Positions 1 through 13,700 of a stretch of 64,000 bases of DNA are shown piece by piece. The stretch spans positions 1 through 64,000 of the forward strand of contig JAUTDP010000007.1 in the NCBI GenBank assembly GCA_033439795.1, written 5' to 3'. Numbering within the stretch: position 1 is the stretch's first letter; every line of letters starts with the position of its first letter. The position numbers and the translations under genes were made by a program. The stretch is from Sordaria brevicollis. Lineage: Eukaryota > Ascomycota > Sordariomycetes > Sordariales > Sordariaceae. The notes beneath the pieces were generated by a model. The model worked only from the letters and a program-made list of their open reading frames with translations, did not search any database and was not told where the DNA came from.

Positions 1-1242
1 TGAAAAACTATTATCCTCGTCTAATCTATATCCCGATTCGAAGAAATATTTCCTAATTATCCTTATAGTATTAATATTCTTTTTAATTTTTAAAATATTT
101 ACGTAAATTATACATAGCGGTTAACGAGCGCGATAGAGGTTGAAAATAAATTTTTCTTCTATATTTAATTAAATAGGATTATTTTTAAATAGAAGATAAA
201 TATTAATTTAAATACGTTCGGTTTTTATACCGGTATCGAAATTTTTACTTTTATTTTTAAAATCGTTAAATTATATTATTATAAACGAAATAACTCTAAT
301 ATCCGAAGAAATTAATATATTAAAAGGTTTAATAATATATAAAGTTAGAGTAATCCCCGAAGAAATTGCGTTTAATATCTTTTCTCTTATTTTTTAAATT
401 ATAAAAATTTAGTCGATTTATTTATTTTTAACGAATTCGTCAAATTTAGATAGGATTAATTAATAACGCTTACAGGCTTAAATAGGATTAGAGATTTAAT
501 ATTCGAAACGAATAAATTCGTCGCCGTTATTATAAAACTCGCCATCGGTAATAAATAAATTAGATTCTCCTAATTTAATTTTAATTCTCTAATATTTATT
601 AAAAGTAATTAAATTATAAATATTATAAGATTTTTAAAATAAATAATCCCGATATTTTTCGAATAATTAATATAAATTATTTACGATTTTAATATCGTTA
701 ATCGTTTAAATAACGGGCGAAATTATTACGAACGTAATTCTTAGGGGACGAAAAGATAAATACGTAAGTAAATATTACGAGGTAATAAAAATAAAGTAAA
801 AGTAAATTCAATTTTAAAATTATAGAAACTATTTATTATAAACCCGGTAATTGGATTCGTAATTATTATTTTAATTTATTAATAAAGTTATTAATTAATA
901 GGTTCGTAGTAAAGCCTTTAAATTATTAGTAACGGATTTATTAATAGGATTAATATATAGGGACGTCGTTACTTTTAAATAATGGATTCGTTAAAGTACG
1001 GATAATTACTACTTAGGATTTAAGTTAATAAATAAATTATTGAGTAAGAACTTTTAATAGTAAATAATAATTGATTAATCGAGGGAAGAATCCGTCCCCG
1101 AGGGAGACGGATCCGTCCGTTACTATCGAGTACTATATAAGGCTATGTTGGGATTCCTTAAACGGATTCGTTAAGCTAATTTGACGAATTTATTAGGTTA
1201 CCCCAGTATACCCTGTCCTAGTAGGGAATCCGTCCCGTAACA
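1..1242 (-). mobile_element. Partial gypsy LTR retrotransposon, second copy of element A, RIP-degraded
   Basis: This stretch is the reverse complement of about 10,305-11,545, with many transition differences. It is therefore the 5' end of a second copy of element A, pointing left and cut by the window edge. It contains one LTR (834-1,242) and about 830 bases of internal sequence. No coding function survives here, and CA and TG dinucleotides are almost absent, which is the mark of RIP. The partner LTR and any target-site duplication lie outside the window. Confidence 0.85.
834..1242 (-). repeat. LTR of element A family (409 bp), inverted copy
   Basis: Read on the minus strand it starts TGTTACGGGACGG at 1,242 and ends near 834. 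It matches 10,305-10,713 and 39,777-40,185 in length and order. This copy keeps the TG start that is mutated to TA in the other two. Confidence 0.85.
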
Positions 1243-3450
1243 ATAGCTATAATATTTCCCTAATAATAATAATCGTTGAAATATTTAAGAAATTCGTTAT
1301 TAATAAACTATTTTTAAATAATAAAATACTATAAATTATCGAAGATCGTTTTTTAATACTCGCTAACGTTAATTTTAGCCTTTTTATTTAAATAGGATAT
1401 AGTATAAAATAATTTAGAAATTTCGTTAAGGAAATTATATATATTTATTATCTAACGAATACGGATAGTTATAATTTAAATTAAGAATTTATTATAGCGC
1501 TTTATAATATTAACCTCTTCGTTCGTAAATATTAAAGGATTTTTAATAAAATTTTTTCGGTAATAAATTATTAGGGGACCGCTATTATAAAGGTTACCAC
1601 TAGGTTTATTAGGGCCATTAGGACTTCTAAAACTATTAAAACCTTTAAAATTATTAAAAGGATTATGAAAAAAGTTATTAAAACCGTTACCGCTAAAAAG
1701 GTTATTATTAAAACCGTTAGGGCTATTAAAATCTTTAAATCCTTTTCCACCAAAAGGCTTATTAATAAATCCGTTAATGAAAAGATTATTAGGGCTAAAA
1801 GGAAATTTACCGCTTATTTTTCCTATATTTATTCCTTTACCCTAAAAACTACTGCCTTTTATATTAAAATTAAAGCCGGTTTTTATATTACTTCTTTTAA
1901 AATTATTATCGCTAAAACCGCCGCTTATAATATTAAAATTAAAATTAATTTTTATACCGAAGATTCTTCTGAAATTATTATCGCCGGGATTACCGTCCAT
2001 TTTATTAAAAAGACCTTCAATATTTTTATTGTATCTTTTATAATTATTTTTACCTTTATCCTCTATATTTTTAACCGAGGCCTTATATTTAGGGTATAAT
2101 TTTAAAGTGTTATTAAAATCCTTTTAAATAAAATAGACTTATTCTTCGAAAGAAATAATAATTTAATTAATTATTTTAAAATCTTTTTTATTAAATTTAA
2201 TTAAAATTTTTTAAATTTAAACTTTATTTAATATATTTTATAAATTAATATAATTATTTTCAGCGCTATTATTAACGAGACGTAGGGATTTTAATAATTT
2301 ATTATAATTGAATTCTTTAATTATTATTTCGTCGTTAAAAGATTTTTTAATTTACGTAAAATCGTTCTATATTTTTATTTTACTATTTTATAATATAGTA
2401 TTATCTTTAATAATTATATTATATTATTTTTATAAAATATTTATTTAATTAGTAAATTCCTTCTTAATTTCTTAGAGGGCCGTAATACGCTATTCGAATT
2501 TTTTAATAGTATTTTTAATTTCGTTAGTAAATTTATTAACCCTCTTAATAAAATCGTCGATTTCGTTTTACTTCTTTTAAACGAAATTATTAATTTTTTT
2601 AATAAAATCGTCGAATTCCTATTATTTCTTTTGAATAAATTCCTCCTTTTAATTCATAATATTACTAATTTATTTTTCTTTATTACCGAATTTCTTATTA
2701 AAATAATAAAGAAATTTCCTTACTTCTTCGTAGCCGCGAATTTACGTTACGAAATTAAGCGAAATAATAAAATTAATATTATTATTATTATAAATTTTCT
2801 GAAAGATTAGGTAATTTATTAATAAAATTAGAAAAATTTGGGCGAGATTAATTTAATCTTCGTTTAATATAATTATTAATTAATTAAAACTTTATTCAAA
2901 TTAAGAATAATTAAAATAGGATAATTTTTATTGTATTACGTTCGTACGATAATTGTACCCTAAAGGATTTTAATTATTGATTAAATTTTAAATATTTTTT
3001 TATTAAATAATATTAAAATCCTTTAAATATTATTAACGATTATATTAATTCGCCGGGGGTAATATTAAAAAGATTAAAATCCTATAATAATTCCTATTAT
3101 ATTTAATTTATCCGAAATTATTTATTACGTATTAATACGAAATTAAATATAATAAAATATTATAGGATATAAATAAATAATAAAGTATAATATGTATTAT
3201 TATACGAAGAATAGGAAATAATTTTATACGTTACGATTATTTTATGCGATTATAATGTGGTTAATACGTAGTTTTAATTACGTATGTGAGTTTGGGTGAC
3301 GTTGGAACTAAAGTATTAGGGTACTATGGGCACGGTTAGTTATGGTCGTCGCGATTACGGTCGCGTTCCATTTATTAATCTTAATACTATACGTAAGTAA
3401 TTGTTATTAATTAGTGTATGTAGTACGACCACTTCTATATAGGAGTAGGC
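1243..3450 (-). pseudogene. Degenerate gag-like region, unassigned element
   Basis: On the minus strand one frame at about 2,750-1,560 reads, with many stops, as a glutamine/lysine-rich coiled-coil segment (about 2,700-2,450). A low-complexity segment rich in Gly, Asn, Phe and Pro follows (about 2,000-1,580). This looks like the capsid and tail of a retroelement gag, but no zinc knuckle or other diagnostic motif was found. The stops are mostly TAA/TAG where Gln or Trp codons are expected, which fits RIP. The open plus-strand frame at 1,665-2,099 is the antisense of the low-complexity part. The stretch 3,230-3,450 keeps more TG/CA and may be an LTR, but no partner was seen. Confidence 0.4.
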
Positions 3451-4549
3451 AATGCTTGTAACACCCGGCCCCCGCTCCTATTTTTACGTACTCGGTTTTC
3501 GGCTTTATAACCCCTTCGGTTATTAAAAATAAAATAGATTTAATAAGAAGAGAGAAGGAGGGTATAAATAAAGAAATAAATAATACTATAATTTAAAATT
3601 TTATTTATTTTTTTTTTCTTTTTTATATAATTAAAAACTTTTTTATAGTAAATTAACCCTTACTATCCTCCCTCTTAAGATCGACTCTTTAACCTTTAAT
3701 TATATTAATGTTATTTCGCTCCTAAGTAAATTTATTTCCCGCTCTATTATTTCTCTAAAGGTTTTATATTTATATTTATAGGCTTATATTACTTTTCGAA
3801 TTTATTTAATATTATAATTTTTAAAATTTTTTTTAAAAACTCTTATATAATATTTCTAAATCCCTTCTATTTTATAAAAACGTTTTTTATAATTATATTA
3901 TTAAAATTTATAAAATTATTCACGTAGAGGATCTTTTTTACTTCTTATTCCTTTTCTCCTTTTATAATTATTATTAAAGGTTATAAATCGGATATAATTT
4001 ATCCTAGGAAAGGGTCTTCTACGGTTTTATATAATAGGTCTACGTAAAAAACGTTATAAACGCTTATAGGGAGCCCTTTAAATTCTACTATATAAGGAGA
4101 GAGTATTCTAAATATAATATACTTTATATAAATTACGTTAAGCTTCTTTTTTAAGCGCCTCGAATTAAAATGTTTAAAGTTAAATTAAATTTTATTTCTA
4201 ATTTAGAATCTTTTAATAAAGTATTTCGACCGGTTAACGAACATTTTTTACTATTATATAGTAGTGGCTATAATAATTTAATATAAATCTGAAATTTATT
4301 ATAGCTTTTCGACGAATTCGTAGGCCTTCTTTTTTAAAATAGATATTATAAATAAGGGTATAAAATCTTTTATTATAGGAATTATAAAATTAATTTCGTA
4401 ATTATAAAAAATAAAGAATAAATTTATACCGATTAAAATATTAATTCTACTATTAATAACGAATTATATTATAAGAGTCTAATAGTCCTAATCTTTTATA
4501 AATAATTAATATATATCCTAAGGAAAGTATAAACCTTTTAATTTATTCT

Positions 4550-5000
4550 CTCTAAGCCCCCATTTATTTATAAATAATAAATAGTATTAAGGAGCTATTC
4601 TATACTTATTAATTTATAAAAACGTTTCTAAAATCTATTTATTTAATTGATATTTTTATCGCTAATAATAATATATAATTAATTATAATAACGGATAAAA
4701 TAAGAGAAGAACCGTTCTATATATAAATTTATATTTTTAGAGGGTATAGGCTCTAAAGTTATTCCTTTCGTTAATCGGTCCTTATAAATTAATAAATAAA
4801 TATTACCCTTAGAATTTGGGAAATTAATAATAAAGTTTAATTATAAATTTCAATATTAGCGTTTTAAGGGTAATAAAAATTAAAAGAGTTTTCGTTTTAT
4901 ATTTCTCTAAATTTTTTTCGAACTATATACGTAGTAATTGCGTAGAAACCATTGAATTTAAGGATTTAATAGAGGCTAATAATATTCTTTTATAAATATA
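4550..5000 (-). pseudogene. Integrase core remnant of element F
   Basis: On the minus strand the degraded reading contains the gypsy integrase landmark of Asp-Phe-Ile followed by Gly-Leu-Pro-Asn-Ser-Lys-Gly and, further on, an Asp-Arg-Leu-Thr-Lys motif. Those are the first catalytic Asp region and the strand after it in Ty3/gypsy integrases. Frame changes and stops rule out function. Confidence 0.6.
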
Positions 5001-5849
5001 TAAATTCTTCCTTCCCTTTTCGGGTAATTAAGGGTAAAAATTTCGTATACGTATTAAAATAAAGTGGTATTTAAGGCGTTAAATTAATATTCCTTTTCTA
5101 TTATTATTAAGGCTATTATTTCTATAGCCGTAGGAATTCTTAGGATCTAAAATTTTCTTTTATATTTTAATCGCTCTAAATTATTTATAGTATAATTGGC
5201 GATTTATACTTTAAATTATAAAGATGGTTTAAAGGTATGGGTATTTTAAATAACGGTTTATAATATAATTTAATATATAGAATTTTTCTAAACCGTTTAA
5301 TTTTAAAGTTATTATAAATCTAAATTTTTAAAAACTTATACTCCTCTTACCGGTTTTAACGCTATAAAAAAGGCGGAAATTCGTACGTATTTTTTAAATA
5401 CGGATTCCGGGATAAATTATATATTTTTAATTTCTAAATCCTCCCCTATAAATTTATCCTAATTTCGGCGAAATAAGGCGTTTAGGACTATAGTATCTTT
5501 ATTTAATTTATAAACGATATTAAAATTAAAATGTAAAAAATATTCTACTTAGCGGGCTTATTTTTTAAATAACTGTTATTTTTCTAAAAAATATTTTAAA
5601 TTCCTATAATTTATTAAAATAATAAATTCTTTATAATTATAGAATTCTATAAATTATTCTTTTAGGTAGGAAATAATTGCTAATATTTCTTTATTATAAA
5701 TTAGGTAATTTTATTTTATTAACGCTGATTTTTAAGAATAAAAGTTCATAATTTTACGTATACCGTTCTCTTGAATTTATATAATTATTCTTCCGAAGGT
5801 ATAATTATTGTAATTTATTTTTAAATAAATAACTTTTTTAGGGTTAAAT

Positions 5850-6500
5850 TTTATAAATATAAGGGTTTTCGTAAATAGGGTTTTTAATAATTAAAACGTA
5901 AATTCGTATTTTTTAATTTATTCGAAAGTTATTCCCTTTTTTATAAAAATTATTAAGGGCGTAATTATTTTCGAAAATTATAAGATAAATATCCGGTAAT
6001 AATTTATAAAATTTAAAAAATTACGTACCCCTTTCTATAATATAACTAAAAACTGTTTTAAAATTATATTAATCTTATTTAAATTTATTTATATACCTAC
6101 GCCTACGTAGATAATAAACTTTAAATATTTAACCTTTATAATTATAAATTTATATTTATTAAGATTAAAGTATAAACCGTATAGAGTTAATTTCTTTAGT
6201 ACCTTTTTAACCTTCTCTTCGTAATTTTTTTTAATTCTTAACGAATATATAAATACGTTATTTATATATACCGAGCAAAATTCGTTTAAAAAATCTTTTA
6301 AAATAAAATTAATATACTACTAAAATAATATTAAGGCCTCCGAAAATCCGAAAAGGATTATTAATTATTCGAAGTGTTTATACCGTATGTAAAATACCGT
6401 TTTCTATTTTTCTCCTACGGCTATACGCATTTTATAGAAAGCCTATATTATATTTACCTTAATATATTATTTAATACCTTTAAAGATTTTAAAAATATTT
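5850..6500 (-). pseudogene. Reverse transcriptase remnant of element F
   Basis: The minus-strand frame at about 6,300-5,930 reads the gypsy RT sequence around the active site and the thumb. It includes a YINNVFIYS motif in place of YxDDxxIYS, then the conserved KYLxF segment and a FxNYYRxFI-like motif that marks the RT/RNase H junction. Both catalytic Asp codons (complement of 6,257-6,262) now read Asn (AAT, AAC), as G-to-A RIP transitions would produce. Several in-frame stops are present. Confidence 0.75.
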
Positions 6501-9190
6501 TGAATTAAAGGTAAAGGGTAATGATTTAACCGTATAATAATATTAAATACTCGATAATTATAATAATATTGTAAACCGCCTCCTAATTTTTTAATAAATA
6601 AGATTAGGGCGGTAACCTTTAAATTATTTGTATAAATATATCTTTTATTTATAAAATCCTTTAACGTTTTTTTTAAAATTAATAATTCTTCTTTTAATAT
6701 ATTATAAATAAATTTAAAGGGGATCGGTAAATTTTAACCGTTAAAACCCTTTTTAAAATTAATAACGTAATCGATATTCGGTTTATAAAGATCAAATTTA
6801 TTAACTTCTACCTTTATAAATAAAGGTAGAAAATAGTAATATTATCAAGGATTTTCTTTTTTAATTCTATTTCTATATAAACCTTCTTTAATATTAGGAC
6901 TTTTTTAATATCGTATAAATTAATTATAAAAATATAATTTTCAATTGCCGTACGCTTATATTTTTTATAATTTCGATTTATTATCCCTACGAATATAATA
7001 GCGAGGATATAAATTACAAATTTAACCTCCTTAATAAAAAGGGTATTTTCCTTTTCTTCTCCTTTAATATAAAGAATCCAATTATTTATTACTCCTATAT
7101 ATAAACGTTTTTTATAAGGGATAAAATAGGCCCTATACGTAATTAATTATAATTTACCTAATATAATAAAGTATTCCAATTTTAGGACTACGTAGGTTAT
7201 AATTAACTTTATGCAACCGTTTACTTTTATAATTATTTATACTATATTATAAATAACGGCTCCCTCTATTACTATAAAAGCTCTTTTTACCTTATATTAT
7301 AAAATAGAAATTATAGGGATTTTTAAATCTTATATAACCTTTTTACTAATTACGGTATAATATTAATATCCTTTATCGATAAAGGTATAATTTAAATTAT
7401 AATTATTAACGATAAATAGAATTAAAATAAGCTTAATTTTTATTTTATTTTCTACCTTAAAATCTTCTACCTTTTTATTTAATATTTTTAAAAATTCTAA
7501 TACCCAATTACGTATTAAAATTATTCTTTTCCCTAATTTTTTATAACGGACGTAAATTCGTCCTTATTTTCTAATATCGGTAGGGTTAAAATTATAATAT
7601 TAATATTAATCTTCTTATTTAAATTCTTATTTAGTAAATATAAATACCTAACGGTATAATATTTTCTAACGTTATATTTTATATAAAGGCTATTCTCCCT
7701 ACGCTTTTAATATTCTTTATTAGAAATTTATTTCGCTCTATATTAAATTCAACCGCTCCCCCTACTTTTACGACTTTTTCTTTTACCTTAAATGGATTTT
7801 AAAAAAATTCTCCCTATAAATATATTTATATTACTATTAGTATTATAGATTCTTAATTTAATAGAATTTATAAAAGTTATAAATTAGGAATTTAAAATAG
7901 GCTATAAGATGCTAATTTATTAAAGGATCCTAAGCGCCCGGTAGTAATTAATATTTTTTTAAATTTTCTTTCCCTATCGGCGGTTTATTTATTTAAAGGC
8001 CTTAAAAACTTTAATATATTCGTATTTAATAGTTTAGGATTATAATATTTTAATATAATTATTATAATTATTAGGAAACTTAATAATAAAAATTATATTT
8101 AAAAATTTTTAATTAAAAGCGTTATAAAATATACCCAATTTAAATTCGTCGTTCTATAAAACCCCTCCAATTTTAAAAAATTTATCCTCCTATTTTATAA
8201 AGAAAGTAAAAAAATATTACTTATTATACTAATATATAATATAAAAATACGCTAATATAACGTTATATAGGTAATAGGCCCTAAACATGCGGTTAATTTA
8301 ATTAAATAAGAGTACGGGGTATATAATTTTATTTAAAATATATTAAATTTAAAAACCTTTAAATTTCTTCTTTTTATAAACGAATAAAATATTAAAAATC
8401 TCGATTTACGTAGTTTTATAGTTTACCTAAAACTTAATTTTATTATCGGTATTATACATTTCGACAAATTATATAAAATAGAAATTAAAATTTTCTTAAA
8501 TACCGTCCTAAGTAGGGAAGATAATAGGTTTATATTTATAGCCTAAATTAATTATAAAATTAACCGTATTTATAACCGGGACGCTAAAGAATACGAAATT
8601 TATTTAAAAGTAAGGGGAACGATTAATAATTAAAGCCGTAGCGGTAATACGGATAGTTTTAAAAAAATCGAATTTATTAATACTTAACGCATTTATAATA
8701 GTAGAAAGGATCCCCTAAATTTAAAAATTCTAAAGATTTATAAAAGTAAATTCTATAAAAATAAAAGGATCGGGAAGGTCCTAGGAGGAAGTATTTTATA
8801 TATAAAGTACAGAAGTTATTTCTACGTTTAAATTAAATACATTAAAATCGATTATTCTAATAATTAATATCGCCGCGCTTAAATAATTATAAACTCTTTC
8901 TTTCTCTTTTTTTTATAGAAGTAAATAAAATTTAATATAAAGGGAATAGTAAAATATAATATAAATATTAGGCTTAATAAATTAATAAAGTTCTATAAGA
9001 GAGAAAAGGGGGAAAAGCCGTATTATAAAGCGGGGTTATAGACTTTATCCTTTTTAAAGGGGGCTATGGGTACGTAAGTGATTCTGTAGAGTTAATGCGT
9101 GCCGCCCGAGCTATAATTATAAGGGTAGCTATAAGGAGCTAGTTAGGCCGTGGAGCTTAATATAACCTCTTGGGCGGTAGCCCTATAACA

Positions 9191-10304
9191 TACAGGTTTA
9201 AAGGGGTAAATTCTTAAATAAAATTCTTCCTCGATAAGACTAATATAGTATTTAATCTTTAATTATCTATGATATTTATTATCGAAATTAAATATAATTT
9301 ACTTATATTCTTAATAGTATTTCCTTTTAAATCCTTATAAGGCGGATTGGAAGAAAGTAAATAGCTTTTTAGGTATTTTACGTAAATCGTTAAAAGCGTT
9401 TTTATAGAATCGGTAATTTCGTCGATAGAAATAACGTTTACAATAGTTATATACCTTTTATTATCCTTAACGCTCGATTTCTTTAATACGATATTCTTTA
9501 ATTAAAGTTTAAAATTTTTCGAACTCTCTTTAGAATTATTATTCGCAATCGATTTAATTATTAATATCGATATCGGAGGTTAATATTATTATATTAAATA
9601 CGTCGGTATAAATATTATATTCTTTATTTAAAATAGTTGCGAATAGTTATTCGTTGCGTATATCGATATTGCGCGTATTTCGTAACGAAGGTAATATAAA
9701 ATAATTACGAAATCGAAGAGTAATATTTTCTTTATTAAATTCGTAAGTATAGATTTCATTGCTACGGATATAATTTTTACTATTACTTTCGTTATTGAAT
9801 TTATATTAATATTATTCGTATTAATCGTATTCTTCGATCGGTATATAATTATCGGTTAATTCGTTTTTATAATCGATTATATAAATATATTAAAGTTTTT
9901 CGTCGTTAATAAAGGAAATTAGGGTATCAATAAAGTTATAATCGATTTTAATATTATTAATTTCTTTACCTTTACTTTTACCCTTATTAACCGAATTAAT
10001 AAAATAGGTTAAAATTAATCTCTATCTATTCAGGCGCTTAATTCTTTTATTATAATAATTTCTAACGAAGTATACCGGTTTATTATATTTAAAATACTTT
10101 TTATTTTTATTAGGGTTATTATTTTTATATTTATCGATTACGTCGATATTTATAAGGCCCGGATGAATATTATACGCGGTATTACGTATTTTAGCCTTAT
10201 TATTATTTTTTCGATAATAGCGGTAATTGATATTAACTTTAGGACGGCTATTTTTATATCCCTTTTCGCGTTTACGTTCGAATAACCGATTATTAATAAT
10301 AACC
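9191..10304 (-). pseudogene. 3' part of a gypsy gag, element E, interrupted by element A
   Basis: The minus strand continues the gag frame begun at about 40,850-40,191. If element A and one TAACC duplicate are removed, the frame joins without a shift through a NNRLFERKRE motif, a hallmark at the end of fungal gypsy capsid domains. A degraded zinc knuckle follows at about 10,105-10,050, where the CX2CX4HX4C cysteines now read Tyr (TGT to TAT) and the His also reads Tyr (CAY to TAY). Beyond it an acidic segment and a protease-like region fade out near 9,200. The rest of E's pol is not seen in the window; F appears to lie in its path. Confidence 0.7.
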
Positions 10305-10713
10305 TATTACGGAACGGATTCCCCACCAGGACAGGGTATATTGGAGTAACCTAACGAATTCGTTAAATTAATTTAACGGATCTATTTAAGGAATCCTAAT
10401 ATAGCCTTGTGTAGTATTCGATAGTAATAGATGGATCCGTCTCCCTCGGGGATAAATTCTTCCCTTAATTAATTAATTATTATCTATTATTAAAACTTCT
10501 TATTTAATAATTTATTTATTAATTTAAGTCCTAGGTGGTAATTATCCGTATTTTAACGAATCTATTATTTAAAAGTAACGACGTCGCTATATATTTATTT
10601 TATTAATAAATTCGTTATTAATAATTTAAAGGCCTTATTACGAATTTATTAATTAACGACTTCGTTAATAAATTAAAATAGTAATTACGAATCCAATTAT
10701 TAGGTTTGTAGTA
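10305..10713 (+). repeat. 5' LTR of element A
   Basis: It starts TATTACGGAACGG (TGTTACGGGACGG before RIP) and ends GTAGTA. It matches 39,777-40,185 base for base in length and is inverted relative to 834-1,242. Confidence 0.9.
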
Positions 10714-13700
10714 AGTAGTTTTTATAATTATAGAATTGAATTTACTTTTACCTTATTTTTATTATTTTATAATATTTATTTACGTATTTATTTTTTCGTC
10801 CTCCGGGAGCCGCGTTCGTAATAGCTTCGTTTATTATTTAGACGATTAACGATATTAAAGTTGTAAATAATTTATATCGATTATTCGAGAGATATTAGGA
10901 TTATTTATTTTAGGAATCTTATAATATTTATAATTTAATTATTTTTAATAAATATCGGAAGATTAAAACTAAGTTAGGAGAATCCAATTTATTTATTACC
11001 GATAGCGAATTTTATAATAATAACGACGAATTTATTCGTTTCGAGTATTAAATTTCCGATTTTATTTAAACCCGTGAATATTATTAATTAATCCTATTTA
11101 AATTCAACGAATTAATTACGAATAAATAAATCGATTAAATTCTTATAGTTTAAAAAATAAAAAAGAGGACGTTAAGCGCAATTTCTTTGGGGATTATTCT
11201 AACCTTATATATTATTAAACCCTCTAATATATTAATTTGTTTAAATATTAAAATTATTTTATTTATAATAATATAGTTTAATAATTTTAAGGATAAAAAT
11301 AAAAATTTTAATATTAATATAGAAACTAAGCGTATTTAAATTAGTATTTATTTTTTATTTAAAAACGGTCCTATTTAATTAGATACGGAAGAGAAGTTTA
11401 TTTTTAATTCTTACTACGCTTATTAACCGTTATATATAATTTACGTAAATATTTTAAAGATTAGAAGGAATATTAATACTATAAGAATAATTAAAAGACG
11501 TTTCTTCGAATCGGGATATAAATTAAACGAGGATAACGGTTTTTCGATTTCGCCGAAATTTAATTTACCGCTAAATTACGGTTTTTAAACGTATTTATTA
11601 ATTATATCTTCGAATTTTCCTTTAACGTTTATATTAGCGTTTTATTTATTTGGAATTATTATCCTAATGAAGTATTTATTACCCCCTAAAGCCGTTAATT
11701 TTATTTTAATCCCTTTTTAATCTTACTTTATTAATTTAAAAGAGGATTAGCGGCGCGCTATTTAAATAAAAGTTAATAAAATTATAATTAAAACGTCTCT
11801 CCTATTCTCTTTATATAAAAATATTTCTATTTATATTTTTTTATTATTAACGATATCGGGAATTCTTAAAATTTTAGTATTTAAACTTCTATTAATATAT
11901 TATTAATTAATTATTAAAATTCTTCCTTAGGAAGCCAAAATACATTTAAAATTTAATTTGGATATTTTTATACTTAACGTAAAGAAGAGTAATTTTAATA
12001 TTAATATAAAATATATATTTTTTAATAATTCTATCGTTATAAGTAAATTTATCGATATTTTTAATAAAATAATTATCGGATATAATACTATAATTAGCCC
12101 TTTAACGGATTTATTAATTAAAACCGAATTGGGTAGAATTACCGAAACCGGCCTTACTTTTCCGGTTTATAACGGAACCGCCGTATTAATTATTTATAAT
12201 AATAATATAGCCCCTATTCCCGGTATAATATTTAACGGGTATTATTCGTTATATTCTATTATTATAATTATTTTTTAATAATTACCGCCGGGATTTCCGC
12301 TTATTATATTTCCGATTAAATACTTTCCCGGTTTTCCGACGGAATATTTTTAAATAACCGACGGCGGAATAGGAATTAATTATCCTTATAGTTTCGGTAT
12401 TATATTATATCCCGGTTATTTTAATTATTATAAGGCTAGATAAATTATATTACCCTTTAATTATTATAATTATAGGGCTTCCGCTATTTCATTTATTCCT
12501 ATTATAATTCTAATTAATAAAAAAATTTATCCGCCCCCTCTTCTTCCGCTTCGGGTAATATTAAGCGCCTTAAATATTCCTAATAGTTTTAATAATTCCG
12601 CTAATTTAGGAGGCGGCGGTAGCCGACCGCCTAATCCGCTTTTTTACCCTCCGGGGCTCTTTAATAGAAAATTGCTTAGAAGTCCTCCTAACCTTCTTCG
12701 TTTTTTCGTAATTTTATTTAATAATAAATCGCTTTATAACGATAATTAAAAGGTTTAAAAAGTTAATATATTCTAGCCTAATATTATTTATAATAAATAT
12801 TATAATTATATATCCTTTTATATTAGGAAAGTTTTATATTATTACGATTTTTTCAATTAGGAAAATAATATACGTTTTAATTTTAAGGGATTCGATTATT
12901 ATATCCGGTCTTTTTTTACTTATTTCCTTAACCTTTTTAAAGGTAATATATTAATATAATAGAACGCCGAAATATCCTACGAGAAAAGATTTTATTATAT
13001 TAAATCTTTTATTTATTTTATAAATAAAATGGACGTCCGCTTTAAAATTTAGCCCTAAGAAACTATTAAATAGTTTACGTAAAATTTATTTACTATAATT
13101 CGTAACGTTAAGGAGGAATTTATTAAAGCCTTCGTAAAATAATTCTTTTGTTATATTCGAAAATAATATAATATTATTAATTTTTAATAATTAATCCGGT
13201 TATATATTAATTTATATTTAATATTATAAGGATTTATCGAAGAATTTACTATTTATAATTCCTATAAAGCGTATTTATATCGTTTAAATTAGAAGGTTAA
13301 GATTTAATAAAAGTATTTAAAAAATAAGATTTCTAAATCGGCGTATTATAAAGATTTCGAATACGAGGATAAAGAATAAGAAAAAGAATAAATATATTAG
13401 GGTAAATAGCGGTTAAAATAATAATTAATAAAATTATTATAAATAATCTTCCTTTAGGGGTAAGGGTTAGGGTTATTATAATTAAAGCTTTAATAATCGC
13501 CGTTAATAGTCCGAAAAAAAGGACGAAAATAATTATAAATTTATTTTTAATTAAGGATAAAATTATTACTATAAATATTACTAGTAATATAAATCTAACG
13601 AAGAAAGAAATACCTACTTTTCGGGTAAATATATTTATTTTTATAATAATGAATAAAATACCGAAAATAAATTTAAAAACTTCTTTAAAATAAATTATTT

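Larger units (their letters stand above)
3451..9190 (-). mobile_element. Ty3/gypsy retrotransposon F, RIP-degraded
   Basis: On the minus strand the order gag-like (about 8,600-7,700), reverse transcriptase (about 6,500-5,850), then integrase (about 5,000-4,550) can be read, which is the Ty3/gypsy pol order. The ends are provisional. Short GC-richer islands that kept some CA/TG lie at about 3,451-3,530 (starting TGTAACACCCGG) and 8,990-9,190 and probably belong to terminal regions. I could not align them as direct LTRs, and no target-site duplication was found. A purine tract at about 3,672-3,686 (minus strand) could be the polypurine tract. The spacing from the gag zinc knuckle of element E at about 10,080 to this RT is too long for one element, so F probably inserted into E. 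Confidence 0.6.

Noticed and set aside
1665..2099. 144-codon plus-strand ORF in RIP-altered DNA
   Set aside because: It is the antisense of a degenerate gag-like low-complexity stretch; RIP changes made it open by chance.
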